From NCBI GenBank assembly GCA_030745835.1, contig JASLNU010000077.1:13087-77086 (forward strand): DNA of 64,000 nt, in the 5' to 3' direction. Every line of letters starts with the position of its first letter. Position 1 is the stretch's first letter. The stretch is from GCA-2687515 sp002687515. Lineage in GTDB: Bacteria > Pseudomonadota > Alphaproteobacteria > Rhodospirillales > UBA2165. Shown here piece after piece: positions 15,834-24,811 of the stretch. The notes under the pieces are model-generated. The model made no database searches, was not told the DNA's origin, and worked only from the letters and a program-made list of their open reading frames with translations. The position numbers were made by a program, and so were the translations under genes.

Positions 15834-17804
15834 TCAGGACTCCACCGAGGTCGAGGCCGAATCCCGCATCCTTTGCACCATCATGCCCACGAGGCGGCGC
15901 AGGACCGGATCGAATTTCTGCAGCCGGTCCATTCTGATCTTCAATTCCTTACTGGGAATGACCGTAACCGCTGTCTTGGACGCGGCGCGGACGGTGGCCA
16001 TGCGCGGCTCGGAATCGATCAGCGCCATTTCACCGATGATCGCTCCCTGCCCGACATGTGCGATAACCACTTGGGCGTCACCCGCTTTCTTTAAGATATC
16101 GACATTGCCGGTCAGGATCAGGTAGGCGGCGTCGCCGGGCTCGCCCTCGCGGAATATGATATCGCCCTCGTCATATTCCAGGCGGGCCAGGGGTTCGTCG
16201 GAAACGCCCTTGGCGTCTTTCTTGCCTTCGGGCACCGGACCCTCGCCATTTGCGGGGTCTTTTTCTTGGTCATTTTCTGGGGCTTTTTCGGGATCGGCGA
16301 CCTTTTTCACCTTGGCATCATCCTTGGCCGCCGGAGAAATCGAAGTTTTGCCGTCGTTTTGCTGATGGCTGATAAGGAGGTCGTATATCCGCTTGCCAAA
16401 GCGCTGGCGCCACTCTTCCGGCAGCCCGGTCTTCAACAGGCGGTCGCGGATTCCGGCGGCGGCGGTGATGATTTCTTCCTGGCTGGCGCCATATTCGACC
16501 AGTTGCACGACCGAGGTGACGCCGGCCAGAAGATTGGCCAGGCAGGCAATGATATGGTCCTGCGACTTGGCGCCGAAATCGGTTCCGCACAAATCGAGAA
16601 GATAGCCGAGCTTGGTGGCGATCGCCGGAAGTAGGGAGATCATGCTGTCGATGGCATTTTCCGAACTTTCGTCCTCGTACTCATCGCGCAGCACGCTTTT
16701 CGCGCGCAAGGTGGCGGCTTCGCACAATGGCCCTGAGTTGGCGAAAAGCTTGTTGCCGATCATGTGCTTGATCAGTTCGCGAAAAGCATCCTGTTCGTCC
16801 TCGCGGGCGCCCTTGGTCAAGAGCGCGATGCCCGACAAGGAGCGGCCGACCCGTTCCATCAGCACCATTTGCGTCCACGGCATGGCGTTTCGGCCCATCA
16901 GCGCGCTCAGCCGTTCGAGGGGGGCGCTGGTATCCTCGCTGATCGAATAGGTGCCGGCGCAAATCTGCACCATGGTTTGCAAGGCGCTGGCCAGATTACG
17001 CTGAAATCCAAGAATTTCCTGCGCCGCTTCGGAACTGTCGAGGACTTCCGCAATGGCTTCGTCCAGGAGGGCCAGGGCGGCGGCATCTTTTGCTTTTTCG
17101 GCAAGCTCGACCGACGCCATGAGCTTTCCTTCCCAGTCGGCGGAGCGGGAAATTTGCCTGGCGAGGGCGCCGCGGATGATGTAGTCGCGGACACCGGCAT
17201 CTTTTTCCTTGGCGGCGGCTTCGATAACCTTCTTGATGCCGCCTTCCTTGAACATTTTCTGGTAGCTGTCCAAATCCTTGATGGTTTCGGCGCGTGCCAC
17301 CATTTGGCCGGCCATCTTGTCCAGAAAGTCCATGCACTCGAGGGATTTTTTTCCGGTCTTTTTTACCCAGATACCACCGATGCACTGTAGTGCCTGGTTG
17401 CATAGATCGTCGTTGCGCTTGAGGGTCCGGATATTGGTGTGATCGTGGATCAGTTCGATCGGCGTCAGGCCCTGTTCATCCAAATATGGGCGGAACAAAC
17501 GGCCCATCAGAAGGCGCGCCTCGATGCCGTAAAAATCGTCAAGTTTCTCGCAAACCGGAGAATCATCCACCGGCGTGATGGTAACCGCCTTGTCGCCGCG
17601 GTTGCCGGCCTCTTCATGCCAGACCAATATTTCCTTGGTCTGGCCGCGATCCTCGGTCACCTTGGCGGCGTCGAACTTGCCGCTGGCCAAGAGGTTTTGG
17701 CCTTCCTCGATGGCACGCAGTTTCGAGGCCGCATCGGTATATATGGTCCAGCGACCGTCTTCCTGAACATGAATTTCGTATCTGACGTCGAAACCCTCGG
17801 GCAC
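15834..17804 (-). CDS. large protein with C-terminal cyclic-nucleotide-binding domain
   Basis: About 656 residues. The final ~110 form a cNMP-binding beta-roll (YDEGDIIFREGEPGDAAYLILTGNVDIL) with the phosphate-binding cassette IGEMALIDSEPRMATV, where Glu and Arg contact the cyclic phosphate and ribose. A charged, disordered linker (KKVADPEKAPENDQEKDP) precedes it. The N-terminal ~500 residues are helical and not recognised, with ankyrin/HEAT-like character in places (GLTPIELIHDHTNIRTLK). No DNA-binding domain is seen, so it is not a CRP-type factor. GTG 17804 is chosen because GAGGAG lies six bases upstream. It may respond to the cyclase encoded at 749-2476. Confidence 0.85.
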   Translation of the reverse strand: MPEGFDVRYEIHVQEDGRWTIYTDAASKLRAIEEGQNLLASGKFDAAKVTEDRGQTKEILVWHEEAGNRGDKAVTITPVDDSPVCEKLDDFYGIEARLLMGRLFRPYLDEQGLTPIELIHDHTNIRTLKRNDDLCNQALQCIGGIWVKKTGKKSLECMDFLDKMAGQMVARAETIKDLDSYQKMFKEGGIKKVIEAAAKEKDAGVRDYIIRGALARQISRSADWEGKLMASVELAEKAKDAAALALLDEAIAEVLDSSEAAQEILGFQRNLASALQTMVQICAGTYSISEDTSAPLERLSALMGRNAMPWTQMVLMERVGRSLSGIALLTKGAREDEQDAFRELIKHMIGNKLFANSGPLCEAATLRAKSVLRDEYEDESSENAIDSMISLLPAIATKLGYLLDLCGTDFGAKSQDHIIACLANLLAGVTSVVQLVEYGASQEEIITAAAGIRDRLLKTGLPEEWRQRFGKRIYDLLISHQQNDGKTSISPAAKDDAKVKKVADPEKAPENDQEKDPANGEGPVPEGKKDAKGVSDEPLARLEYDEGDIIFREGEPGDAAYLILTGNVDILKKAGDAQVVIAHVGQGAIIGEMALIDSEPRMATVRAASKTAVTVIPSKELKIRMDRLQKFDPVLRRLVGMMVQRMRDSASTSVES

Positions 17805-18031
17805 CCTAATCTCCTCAGCCACCAAATTATTTATTTAATGTTTATAGCGGAAAATCATTTCCCTATAATGAACTAGCGTCAACTATAAATGATAACTGGT
17901 AATTCTACTTACAATAGGTTACGCGGCCAAAACCTACGCCACGAAAAACCGCTAGGGCGAAGCGGAACCTTTTGCGCGCACCGAATGCACGGCAATAAAA
18001 TCCACTCCCGGGTCAAAGATTGGAAACGCCA

Positions 18032-18928
18032 ATGAACACCTTGCCGAAAATAGGATGGATCGGCCTCGGCAAAATGGGCCTTCCGATGGCCGGCCAACTG
18101 GCCGGCGCCGGATATCCGCTTACCGTTTTTAATCGGACGGCGGCCAAATGTGCACCGCTGACGGAACGCGGCGCCGAAGCCGCGGAGACGGTTGCCGCCG
18201 CCGCATCGGGCGCCGGCATCGTCATCTCGATGGTGTCCGACGATACCGCCCTCGAAGCGGTGGCGCTGGGCGCCGACGGCATATTCGCCAATGCGGAACA
18301 AGGAACGCCGTTCATCGATATGAGCACGGTTTCGCCGGCGATATCGGCGAACATCGCCGCGGCCGCGGCCGAAGCCGGCCTTCCCTACCTCAGGGCGCCG
18401 GTCAGCGGCTCGGTGGCGGTGGCCGAGCAAGGCGCGCTGGTGATCCTGGCATCGGGGCCGGAATCGGCGTTCGAGCAATGCCGGCCGGTCTTCGAGACGA
18501 TCGGCGGCAAGATATTCTACATCGGCGGCGACGATCAGGCGCGCTATCTGAAGCTCAGCATCAACATCATGGTCGGCATCACCTCGATGATGATGGGCGA
18601 GGCGCTGGCCTTCGGCGAAAGCGGCGGCCTCGATTGGCGGCAGATGATCGATATCATCGCCGCCAGCGCGGTCGGCGCGCCGGTCATCCAATACAAGCTG
18701 GAGACCCTCAAGAACCGGGATTTTGCGCCTGCCTTCACGGCGCGGCAGATGGCCAAGGATTTTGACCTGGCCCTAAGCACGGCGAACGCGGCAAACCTGC
18801 CGCTGCCGATCACCGCCCTGGTGCGCCAGCATTGGAGCGCCATGATCGGCAGCGGACACGGCGAAAGGGATTACTTTGCCTATGTGGAGATGTTGGAGGA
18901 GATGGCCGGCCTGAAACCAAAAACATGA
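18032..18928 (+). CDS. NAD(P)-dependent oxidoreductase, 3-hydroxyisobutyrate dehydrogenase family
   Basis: 298-residue beta-hydroxyacid dehydrogenase. The Rossmann motif is at the N-terminus (IGWIGLGKMGLPMAGQLAGAGY), the substrate-binding DMSTVSP and the catalytic block (RAPVSGSVAVAEQGAL) follow, and the catalytic Lys lies in ARYLKLSINIMVG. It oxidises a beta-hydroxy acid such as 3-hydroxyisobutyrate, tartronate or a sulfonated analogue; the residues seen do not decide. ATG 18032 is chosen over an in-frame TTG 12 bases earlier. A second family member is at 62796-63680, only distantly alike, so they probably have different substrates. Confidence 0.92.
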   Translation: MNTLPKIGWIGLGKMGLPMAGQLAGAGYPLTVFNRTAAKCAPLTERGAEAAETVAAAASGAGIVISMVSDDTALEAVALGADGIFANAEQGTPFIDMSTVSPAISANIAAAAAEAGLPYLRAPVSGSVAVAEQGALVILASGPESAFEQCRPVFETIGGKIFYIGGDDQARYLKLSINIMVGITSMMMGEALAFGESGGLDWRQMIDIIAASAVGAPVIQYKLETLKNRDFAPAFTARQMAKDFDLALSTANAANLPLPITALVRQHWSAMIGSGHGERDYFAYVEMLEEMAGLKPKT

Positions 18929-19039
18929 CGAAAATGGCCGAAATCGAGATCATATAGTCGATTAGGGAGCAGTCTCCAGAAGCCTGAAATACCGTCAGGA
19001 ATCCGGCCGCCTCTTGAATTGCGGCAATAAATCGCCTAT

Positions 19040-19051
19040 TATCAATTGATA
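19040..19051. promoter_or_regulatory. palindrome upstream of flagellin gene
   Basis: Perfect 12-bp palindrome TATCAATTGATA inside a slightly longer imperfect inverted repeat (GCCTAT ... ATAGGC), about 95 bp before the flagellin start. It could be an operator. I could not see a convincing flagellar sigma-28 or sigma-54 promoter in the 217-bp gap. Confidence 0.3.
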
Positions 19052-19145
19052 GGCGTGCTGTTCGATCAGAATGACCGTTCCGCGCCGGTCCGGGCCAGAA
19101 TGGCGCCGGACAATCGCAGAAACGCGAAGACGGAGAAACCGTTAA

Positions 19146-19964
19146 ATGGTTACCGCCATTAATCTATCGGCGGCGACGGCTACCAACCTGCTGGCGCTGC
19201 AGCGGACCACGGATGCGATCGCCAGGACGCAGGAGCGTCTTGCGACTGGTTTGAAAGTCAATTCCGCGATCGACAATTCGGTTGCATTTTTCGATGCGGC
19301 GACGCTGAGCGGGCGGGCAACCGACCTGCAACTCCTTAAAAATGATGTGGATCAGGCGGTCAGCACCGTGCAAACGGCGGTCGACGGCATCGAGGCGATC
19401 GAGGATATCGTCGAGGAAATGAAAGGGCTGGCACTCAGCGCGAAAAGCGATTCAAGCTCCACCAACCGGTCCAAGGCCGCCGTCCAATTCAACGATCTCA
19501 GATCGCAGCTCGACAACCTGGCCAATGATTCCATCTACAAGGGCACCAACCTCTTAACCGGTTCACCGGCAAACCTGAAGGTCACCTTCAGCGAGGACGG
19601 GTCTTCGACCCTGACCGTTTCCGGCATCGCTTCCGATTCCTCGGCCCTGTCGATCACCACCGCCGCATCCGACTGGACCGCCGACACCAATGTCGATTTC
19701 GCCATCAACGATCTGGACAGCGCCTTGACCACGCTGAGGTCCAGCGCCCTGACCTTGGGCTCGAACGCCGACGTCATTTCCTTGCGCCTCGATTTCGCCG
19801 ACACGCTGATCACCACCCTCGAAAAAGGCGCCGGCAAGTACATCAATGCCGATCTGAACGCGGAATCGGCAAACCTGCTGACGCTCCAGACCCGGCTGCA
19901 ACTGGGCACCATCGGGCTCTCGATCGCCCAGCAAAGCGAACAGGCGGTCTTCAAGCTGTTCTAG
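19146..19964 (+). CDS. flagellin
   Basis: 272-residue short flagellin. The conserved N-terminal D0/D1 region (INLSAATATNLLALQRTTDAIARTQERLATGLKVNSAIDNSVAFFDAATLSGRA) and the C-terminal D0 (NAESANLLTLQTRLQLGTIGLSIAQQSEQAVFKLF) are both present; the C-terminal Phe and coiled-coil heptads are typical. The central variable domain is reduced to about 100 residues, as in many alphaproteobacterial flagellins. The protein would be exported through the flagellar type III apparatus and polymerise into the filament. No other flagellar gene is in the window, so it stands alone, without flaF or flbT beside it. Confidence 0.93.
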   Translation: MVTAINLSAATATNLLALQRTTDAIARTQERLATGLKVNSAIDNSVAFFDAATLSGRATDLQLLKNDVDQAVSTVQTAVDGIEAIEDIVEEMKGLALSAKSDSSSTNRSKAAVQFNDLRSQLDNLANDSIYKGTNLLTGSPANLKVTFSEDGSSTLTVSGIASDSSALSITTAASDWTADTNVDFAINDLDSALTTLRSSALTLGSNADVISLRLDFADTLITTLEKGAGKYINADLNAESANLLTLQTRLQLGTIGLSIAQQSEQAVFKLF

Positions 19965-20105
19965 CGCATTATCCGGCCGGATAAACCACGCCGGAACGGG
20001 CGGGGGCCCTTCAATCGGCCGCACCCGGGTGCTAGACTGGCCGCCGCGCGAAGCGCAAACTGTAATTCGAACGGGTTGCCAAGGGGGATGCAAGGGGGAA
20101 CGATC

Positions 20106-21161
20106 GTGGCGGAACCGGAAAACCAGGCCGAACGCGAAGCCTATTACGCCAAGATCGACAAGACCGATATGTCGCCGCTATGGACCACCACCCTGGTACC
20201 GCCCCTGCCCAAGGATTTCGTCCGCGCCGTGCCCCATCTTTGGGATTTTGACAACCAACTGCGGCCCTTGCTGATCGAGGCCGGCGGCTTGATCACCGCC
20301 TTTGAGGCCAACCGGCGGGTTTTGTCGCTGGAAAATCCGGGCCTCGACCAGCCGCCGCGGATTCTCGAAAGCCTCTATGCCGGCTTGCAGATGATCCTGC
20401 CCGGCGAATGCGCGCCGGCGCACAAGCACACGCCGTCGGCGCTGCGCTTCATCTTAGAGGGCGAGGGCGCCTGGACCGCCGTTTCCGGCGAAAAATCCTA
20501 CATGAAGCCGGGCGATTTTATCATCACGCCGTCGATGACCTGGCACGATCACGGCCATGACGGCGACGGCCCCTTTTTCTGGATGGACGGGCTGGATATC
20601 CCGATGGTCGCCGCCTTCGGCCCGATGTTCTTCGAGGGCTACCCGGAAGACCGCGCGCCGTTGCACCGCCCGCCCGGCGACAGCCGCGCCCGCTACGGCG
20701 CCAACATGCGCCCGGCCGGCGAAAGCTGGGACAATCCGGAATCGCCGATCTTCCACTATCCGTACGAACCTTCGCGCGAAGCCCTCGAGGAATTGCGCAA
20801 AAACGACGAATGGGACCCTTATGCCGGCATCAAGCTGGAATATATCGATCCGACCACCGGCGGCAGCGCCATGCCGACCATGTCCACCTTCCTGCAACTC
20901 CTGCCCAAGGGCTTCAAGACCGAGGCATACCGAAGCACCGAAAACACCGTGTTTTCCCCGGTCGAGGGAACGGGCCGCATCATCGCCGGCGAACCGGGCG
21001 CCGAGAAAACCATCGAATGGAAGCCCCGCGATATTTTCGCTATCCCCTGCTGGGTTGCCTACCGGCTGGAGGCGGACACCGAGGCCACCCTGTTCAGCTA
21101 CACCGACCGGACGGCGCAAGTGAAACTTGGCCTCTGGCGCGAACTGCGCGGCAATGCCTGA
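20106..21161 (+). CDS. gentisate 1,2-dioxygenase
   Basis: 351-residue bicupin dioxygenase that opens gentisate (2,5-dihydroxybenzoate) to maleylpyruvate. The N-terminal cupin carries the HxH iron ligands in APAHKHTPSALRFILEGEGAW, with the third His in TPSMTWHDHGHD. The second cupin (TMSTFLQLLPKGFKTEAYRSTENTVF ... IFAIPCWVAYRLEA) lacks a full metal site, as in the family. GTG 20106 is favoured because AGGGGGA lies six bases upstream and MAEPENQAEREAYYAKID matches the expected N-terminus; ATG 20088 is the alternative. No maleylpyruvate isomerase or hydrolase adjoins it. Confidence 0.92.
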   Translation: MAEPENQAEREAYYAKIDKTDMSPLWTTTLVPPLPKDFVRAVPHLWDFDNQLRPLLIEAGGLITAFEANRRVLSLENPGLDQPPRILESLYAGLQMILPGECAPAHKHTPSALRFILEGEGAWTAVSGEKSYMKPGDFIITPSMTWHDHGHDGDGPFFWMDGLDIPMVAAFGPMFFEGYPEDRAPLHRPPGDSRARYGANMRPAGESWDNPESPIFHYPYEPSREALEELRKNDEWDPYAGIKLEYIDPTTGGSAMPTMSTFLQLLPKGFKTEAYRSTENTVFSPVEGTGRIIAGEPGAEKTIEWKPRDIFAIPCWVAYRLEADTEATLFSYTDRTAQVKLGLWRELRGNA

Positions 21162-21224
21162 CTGGAAACGACTGAGCGCCACACAACGCGGCGTAATAAA
21201 CCTTCAATACTGGAAACACCCGAT

Positions 21225-23561
21225 ATGAACGAACGCATAGGAGACCCCGTCCGGCGCAAGGAAGACAAGCGCTTGATCACCGGCCAAGGCTGTTTCAGCG
21301 ATGATTTCAACCAGCCCGGCCAGCTTTACGCCCAGGTCGTGCGCTCGCCGCACGCCCATGCCGCCATCCGCGGCATCGATACCGCCGATGCCGCCGCCCA
21401 GCCCGGCGTCGTCGCCGTCTTCACCGGCGCCGATTTAGAGGCCGACGGGCTCAAACCGATTCCCCACAACCCGGTGCCGACCTCGGGCCTGGATATCACG
21501 CTGGTCAACCGGGACGGGTCGAAGATGGTTATCTGCCCCCATTTTGTCCTGACCACCGACCGTGTCCGTTATGTCGGCGAGTCGGTCGCCCTGGTCATTG
21601 CCGAAACGCTGGCCGCCGCCAAGGACGGCGCCGAGCGGGTTGCCGTCGATTACCAGCCCCTGCCCCCGGTCACGGTCACCAAGGACGCGGTCGAGGCGGA
21701 CGCGCCGATACTTTACGACGGCCATGATTCCAATCTCTGTATCGACGCCGATGTCGGCGACAGGCAAGCCGCCGAGGCCGCTTTCGCCGAGGCCGCGCAC
21801 GTGGTCAAGTTCGAAACCTGGATCGGGCGCGTCACCGGCGTGCCGATGGAGCCGCGCGCCGCGGTCGGCGTTTATGACGAGGATACCGGGCGCTACACCC
21901 TCTATGCCGGCGGCGGCAGCATCGTCCGCCCGAAAATGGAACTGGCTCATATCCTTGGGATCGAGCCCGACATGGTGCGCGTGGTGGCGAAGGAGGTCGG
22001 CGGCAATTTCGGCACCCGTAATTCCTTTTTCCCGGAATTCGCAATGATGCCCTGGGCGGCGAAAAAGCTGGGCCGCCCGGTGAAATGGACGGCCGAGCGT
22101 TCCGAATCCTTCCTCACCGATTACCAGGGCCGCGATCTGCATGTGGAAGCCGAATTGGCGCTCGACGAGGATGGCAATTTCCTGGGATTGCGCGGTTCCA
22201 ACATCGGAAATATCGGCGCCCACACCATATCCCTGGTGCCGCTGACCAAGGGCGTCGAGATCATGACCGGCGTCTATCGCATTCCGGCGGCATATTTCCG
22301 GGCGCGCGGCGTGCATTCCAACACGGCTCCGATCAATCCGTATCGCTCCGCCGGCCGGCCCGAGGTGATCTATGTCATCGAGCGGCTGGTCGATCTGGCG
22401 GCGCGCGAATGCGGCTTCGATGCGATCGAATTGCGCCGCCGCAACATGATCAAGCCCGACGAAATGCCCTATGCCAACGGCCTCGGCATGACCTACGATT
22501 CCGGCGCTTACGAGCAGGTGATGGACCAGGCCATCGGCCTTTCCGACCTGCCCGGTTTTGCGGCGCGTAAAGCGGCATCGGCGAAGCGCGGCCTCCATCG
22601 CGGCCTCGGCATCGCCGCCTATATGGAAACCTCCACCGGGGCGCCGCGCGAACGCACCGAGATGACCGTGCATCCCGAAGGCGGGATCGACGTCGTGATC
22701 GGCACCCTGTCCAGCGGCCAGGGCCATGAAACCAGCTTCGCCCAACTGATCACCGAATGGCTGGACGTGCCCATCGACGCGGTCAGCCTGATCACCGGCG
22801 ACACCGACATCGTGGAGGTCGGCGGCGGCACCCATTCGGGCCGCTCGATGCGGCTTGCCAGCGTCGTCATCGGCATGGCCACCGAGGTGATCATCGAAAA
22901 AGGCAAGCACATCGCAAGCCACGTCCTGGAGGCATCCGAAACCGATATGGAATTCACCGATGGCCGCTTCGGCATCAAGGGCACCGACCGCTCCCTCGAT
23001 ATATTCGAGGTCGCCAAGGCGGCGATGGAGCGGCACGATTTGCCCGAGGATCTGCAAGGGCCGCTGACCGGCGAGGGCGATTTCACCCAGACCAAGCCGG
23101 CCTATCCCTTCGGCTGCCACATCTGCGAGGTCGAGGTCGACGCCGACACCGGCCAGGTCGAGATCGTCCGCTATGTCGGCGTCGACGACGTCGGGCGGGC
23201 CATCAATCCCCTGATCCTGCACGGCCAGGCCCATGGCGGCATCGTCCAGGGCCTCGGCCAGGCGCTTTTGGAAAGCACCGCTTACGATGCCGAGACCGGG
23301 CAGATGCACGGCGGCTCGTTCATGGATTACGCGATGCCGCGGGCCGGCAACATGCCGTCCTTCATCGTCGAGATTTCCGAAGTGCCGACGCCGATCAACC
23401 CGCTCGGCATCCGCGCCGGCGGCGAGGGCGGCACGACGCCGGCCCTCGGCGTCTTGGTCAACGCTATTGTCGATGCCTTGGCCGAATTCGGCGTCCGCCA
23501 CGTGGAAATGCCGACGACGCCGGAAAAGGTCTGGCGCGCCATCCAAGTGGCGAGGGCATGA
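21225..23561 (+). CDS. xanthine dehydrogenase-family Mo-cofactor subunit (stand-alone)
   Basis: 778-residue large subunit of the molybdenum hydroxylase family, which holds the molybdopterin-cytosine cofactor and hydroxylates an aldehyde or heteroaromatic carbon with water. Signs include GDPVRRKEDKRLITGQGCFSDD, HAHAAIRGIDTADA, VGGNFGTRNSFFPEF, the active-site loop NPYRSAGRPEVIYVIERLVD (the form II-type AxRxAGR pattern, not the CO-dehydrogenase Cys loop), and the catalytic Glu region GGEGGTTPALGVLVNAIVDAL. No [2Fe-2S] or FAD subunit is beside it, so electron partners must be shared, perhaps with the 56988-58330 subunits. It lies 63 bp after the gentisate dioxygenase gene. Confidence 0.92.
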   Translation: MNERIGDPVRRKEDKRLITGQGCFSDDFNQPGQLYAQVVRSPHAHAAIRGIDTADAAAQPGVVAVFTGADLEADGLKPIPHNPVPTSGLDITLVNRDGSKMVICPHFVLTTDRVRYVGESVALVIAETLAAAKDGAERVAVDYQPLPPVTVTKDAVEADAPILYDGHDSNLCIDADVGDRQAAEAAFAEAAHVVKFETWIGRVTGVPMEPRAAVGVYDEDTGRYTLYAGGGSIVRPKMELAHILGIEPDMVRVVAKEVGGNFGTRNSFFPEFAMMPWAAKKLGRPVKWTAERSESFLTDYQGRDLHVEAELALDEDGNFLGLRGSNIGNIGAHTISLVPLTKGVEIMTGVYRIPAAYFRARGVHSNTAPINPYRSAGRPEVIYVIERLVDLAARECGFDAIELRRRNMIKPDEMPYANGLGMTYDSGAYEQVMDQAIGLSDLPGFAARKAASAKRGLHRGLGIAAYMETSTGAPRERTEMTVHPEGGIDVVIGTLSSGQGHETSFAQLITEWLDVPIDAVSLITGDTDIVEVGGGTHSGRSMRLASVVIGMATEVIIEKGKHIASHVLEASETDMEFTDGRFGIKGTDRSLDIFEVAKAAMERHDLPEDLQGPLTGEGDFTQTKPAYPFGCHICEVEVDADTGQVEIVRYVGVDDVGRAINPLILHGQAHGGIVQGLGQALLESTAYDAETGQMHGGSFMDYAMPRAGNMPSFIVEISEVPTPINPLGIRAGGEGGTTPALGVLVNAIVDALAEFGVRHVEMPTTPEKVWRAIQVARA

Positions 23562-23650
23562 GCGGCGCGATGGGTCCAAACAAATTCACAGACTCGGGCC
23601 GCCGGTTGGTTTACATTTGAACCCGATAACCGTGAATCGGGGGAGCAAGC

Positions 23651-24736
23651 ATGCCGGATCAAACCGTAATCGAACCCTTGCACGGGTCGAGGCGCGGCGG
23701 CCAGGCGATTGAAAGCCTGTGGTACACGCGCTGCCCGGTGCCGACCGCCAGTTCGATCGCCATCGATCACGGCTGGCTGGACGCCGAATTCGCCGACGAA
23801 GGCATCACCATCTCGTCCTTGCGCGCATCCGAAGCGCGCGAAGTGCGCGAATCCCACTTTGATCACCGGCAAGCGGATTCCTTCCGCCAAGGCGGCAATA
23901 TACCACCGATCTGGACCCGCGCCGGCGGCGGCGACATGGCGCTCATCGGGCTTACCTGGGTGGAGGAATACCAGGCGGTGCTCGCCCTGCCCGAATCCGG
24001 GATCAAGAATGTGCGCGGGCTCAAGGGCCGGCGCATCGGGATTCCCAAGCGGGTCAATGACCAAATCGATTTTTTCCGTGCCATGTGCCTGCGCGGCGTG
24101 CTGACCGCGCTTGCCATCGAGGGGATGGACGAAAAAGATGTGGAACTGGTTTATCTTCCGGTCGAGGAGACCTATATCGGCGCCGACGCCGCCTCCCACA
24201 GCGGCACCCTTTGGGCCGGCGGCAACCGCGCCCGCCGTCAGAAGGCCGATAGCTTCGCCCTGATCAGGGGCGAGGTGGATGCCATTTATACGATTGGCGC
24301 GACGGGAGCCCATATGGCGGCATCCCTCGGCGCGGTCGAAGTCGCCGAGTTCGGCTTTAACGCCGATCCGGCGATAAGCGGCGGCAACGAAACACCGGCG
24401 GCGCTGACGGTAAGCGGCGCGCTGTTGCGCGAACGCCCCGATCTGGTGGCGCGCTATATGAAGCAGTTGCTATTAGCGGCGCGCTGGGCCGAGGACAACC
24501 CGTGGGCCACGGCCGCAATCGTTGCCGCCGATGTCGGCGCCCCCCTGGAATGGGCCGGAGCGGCTTATGGTCCAGATTTCCACGCCAAGTTTGCGCCGGG
24601 CCTCGACGACGATTGGATCGCCGGCCTTAAGGCGCAAAAGGATTTCCTTTTGAAATGGGCCTTCATCGAAGGCGATTTCGATATCGACGATTGGATCGAT
24701 TCGGGGCCCTTGGAAATGGCCCGCGCGATGCTTTGA
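23651..24736 (+). CDS. DszB-like sulfinate desulfinase / NMT1-fold protein
   Basis: 361 residues with no signal peptide, so cytoplasmic rather than a transport receptor. The fold is the SsuA/NMT1 binding-protein type, but the sequence follows 2'-hydroxybiphenyl-2-sulfinate desulfinase (DszB, 365 residues). Catalytic Cys28 lies in TRCPVPT, His69 in ESHFDHRQ and Arg79 in SFRQGGNIPP, with the same His-to-Arg spacing of ten as DszB. Further matches are LKGRRIGIP, LRGVLTALAIEGMDEKDVELVYLP and the C-terminal dehydrated-like LLRERPDLVARYMKQLL. It may release sulfite from an aryl sulfinate. DszA/DszC flavin monooxygenases are absent here, so the substrate may differ. Confidence 0.8.
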   Translation: MPDQTVIEPLHGSRRGGQAIESLWYTRCPVPTASSIAIDHGWLDAEFADEGITISSLRASEAREVRESHFDHRQADSFRQGGNIPPIWTRAGGGDMALIGLTWVEEYQAVLALPESGIKNVRGLKGRRIGIPKRVNDQIDFFRAMCLRGVLTALAIEGMDEKDVELVYLPVEETYIGADAASHSGTLWAGGNRARRQKADSFALIRGEVDAIYTIGATGAHMAASLGAVEVAEFGFNADPAISGGNETPAALTVSGALLRERPDLVARYMKQLLLAARWAEDNPWATAAIVAADVGAPLEWAGAAYGPDFHAKFAPGLDDDWIAGLKAQKDFLLKWAFIEGDFDIDDWIDSGPLEMARAML

Positions 24737-24811
24737 GCGGCGCGCTTGGAGGCGGTTTCCGCCGCGGCTTAGGCGCCGGGCAGCGAAGAGTATTGATACG
24801 GCGGAGGAACC

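Noticed and set aside
18929..19145. Sigma-54 or sigma-28 promoter before flagellin
   Set aside because: GG and GC elements are not at the needed 10-bp spacing, and no GCCGATAA-type box is seen.
21435..23579. Minus-strand open frame of 714 codons opposite the Mo-hydroxylase gene
   Set aside because: Entirely antisense to a well-supported gene, without domain motifs; length is explained by codon bias of the true gene.
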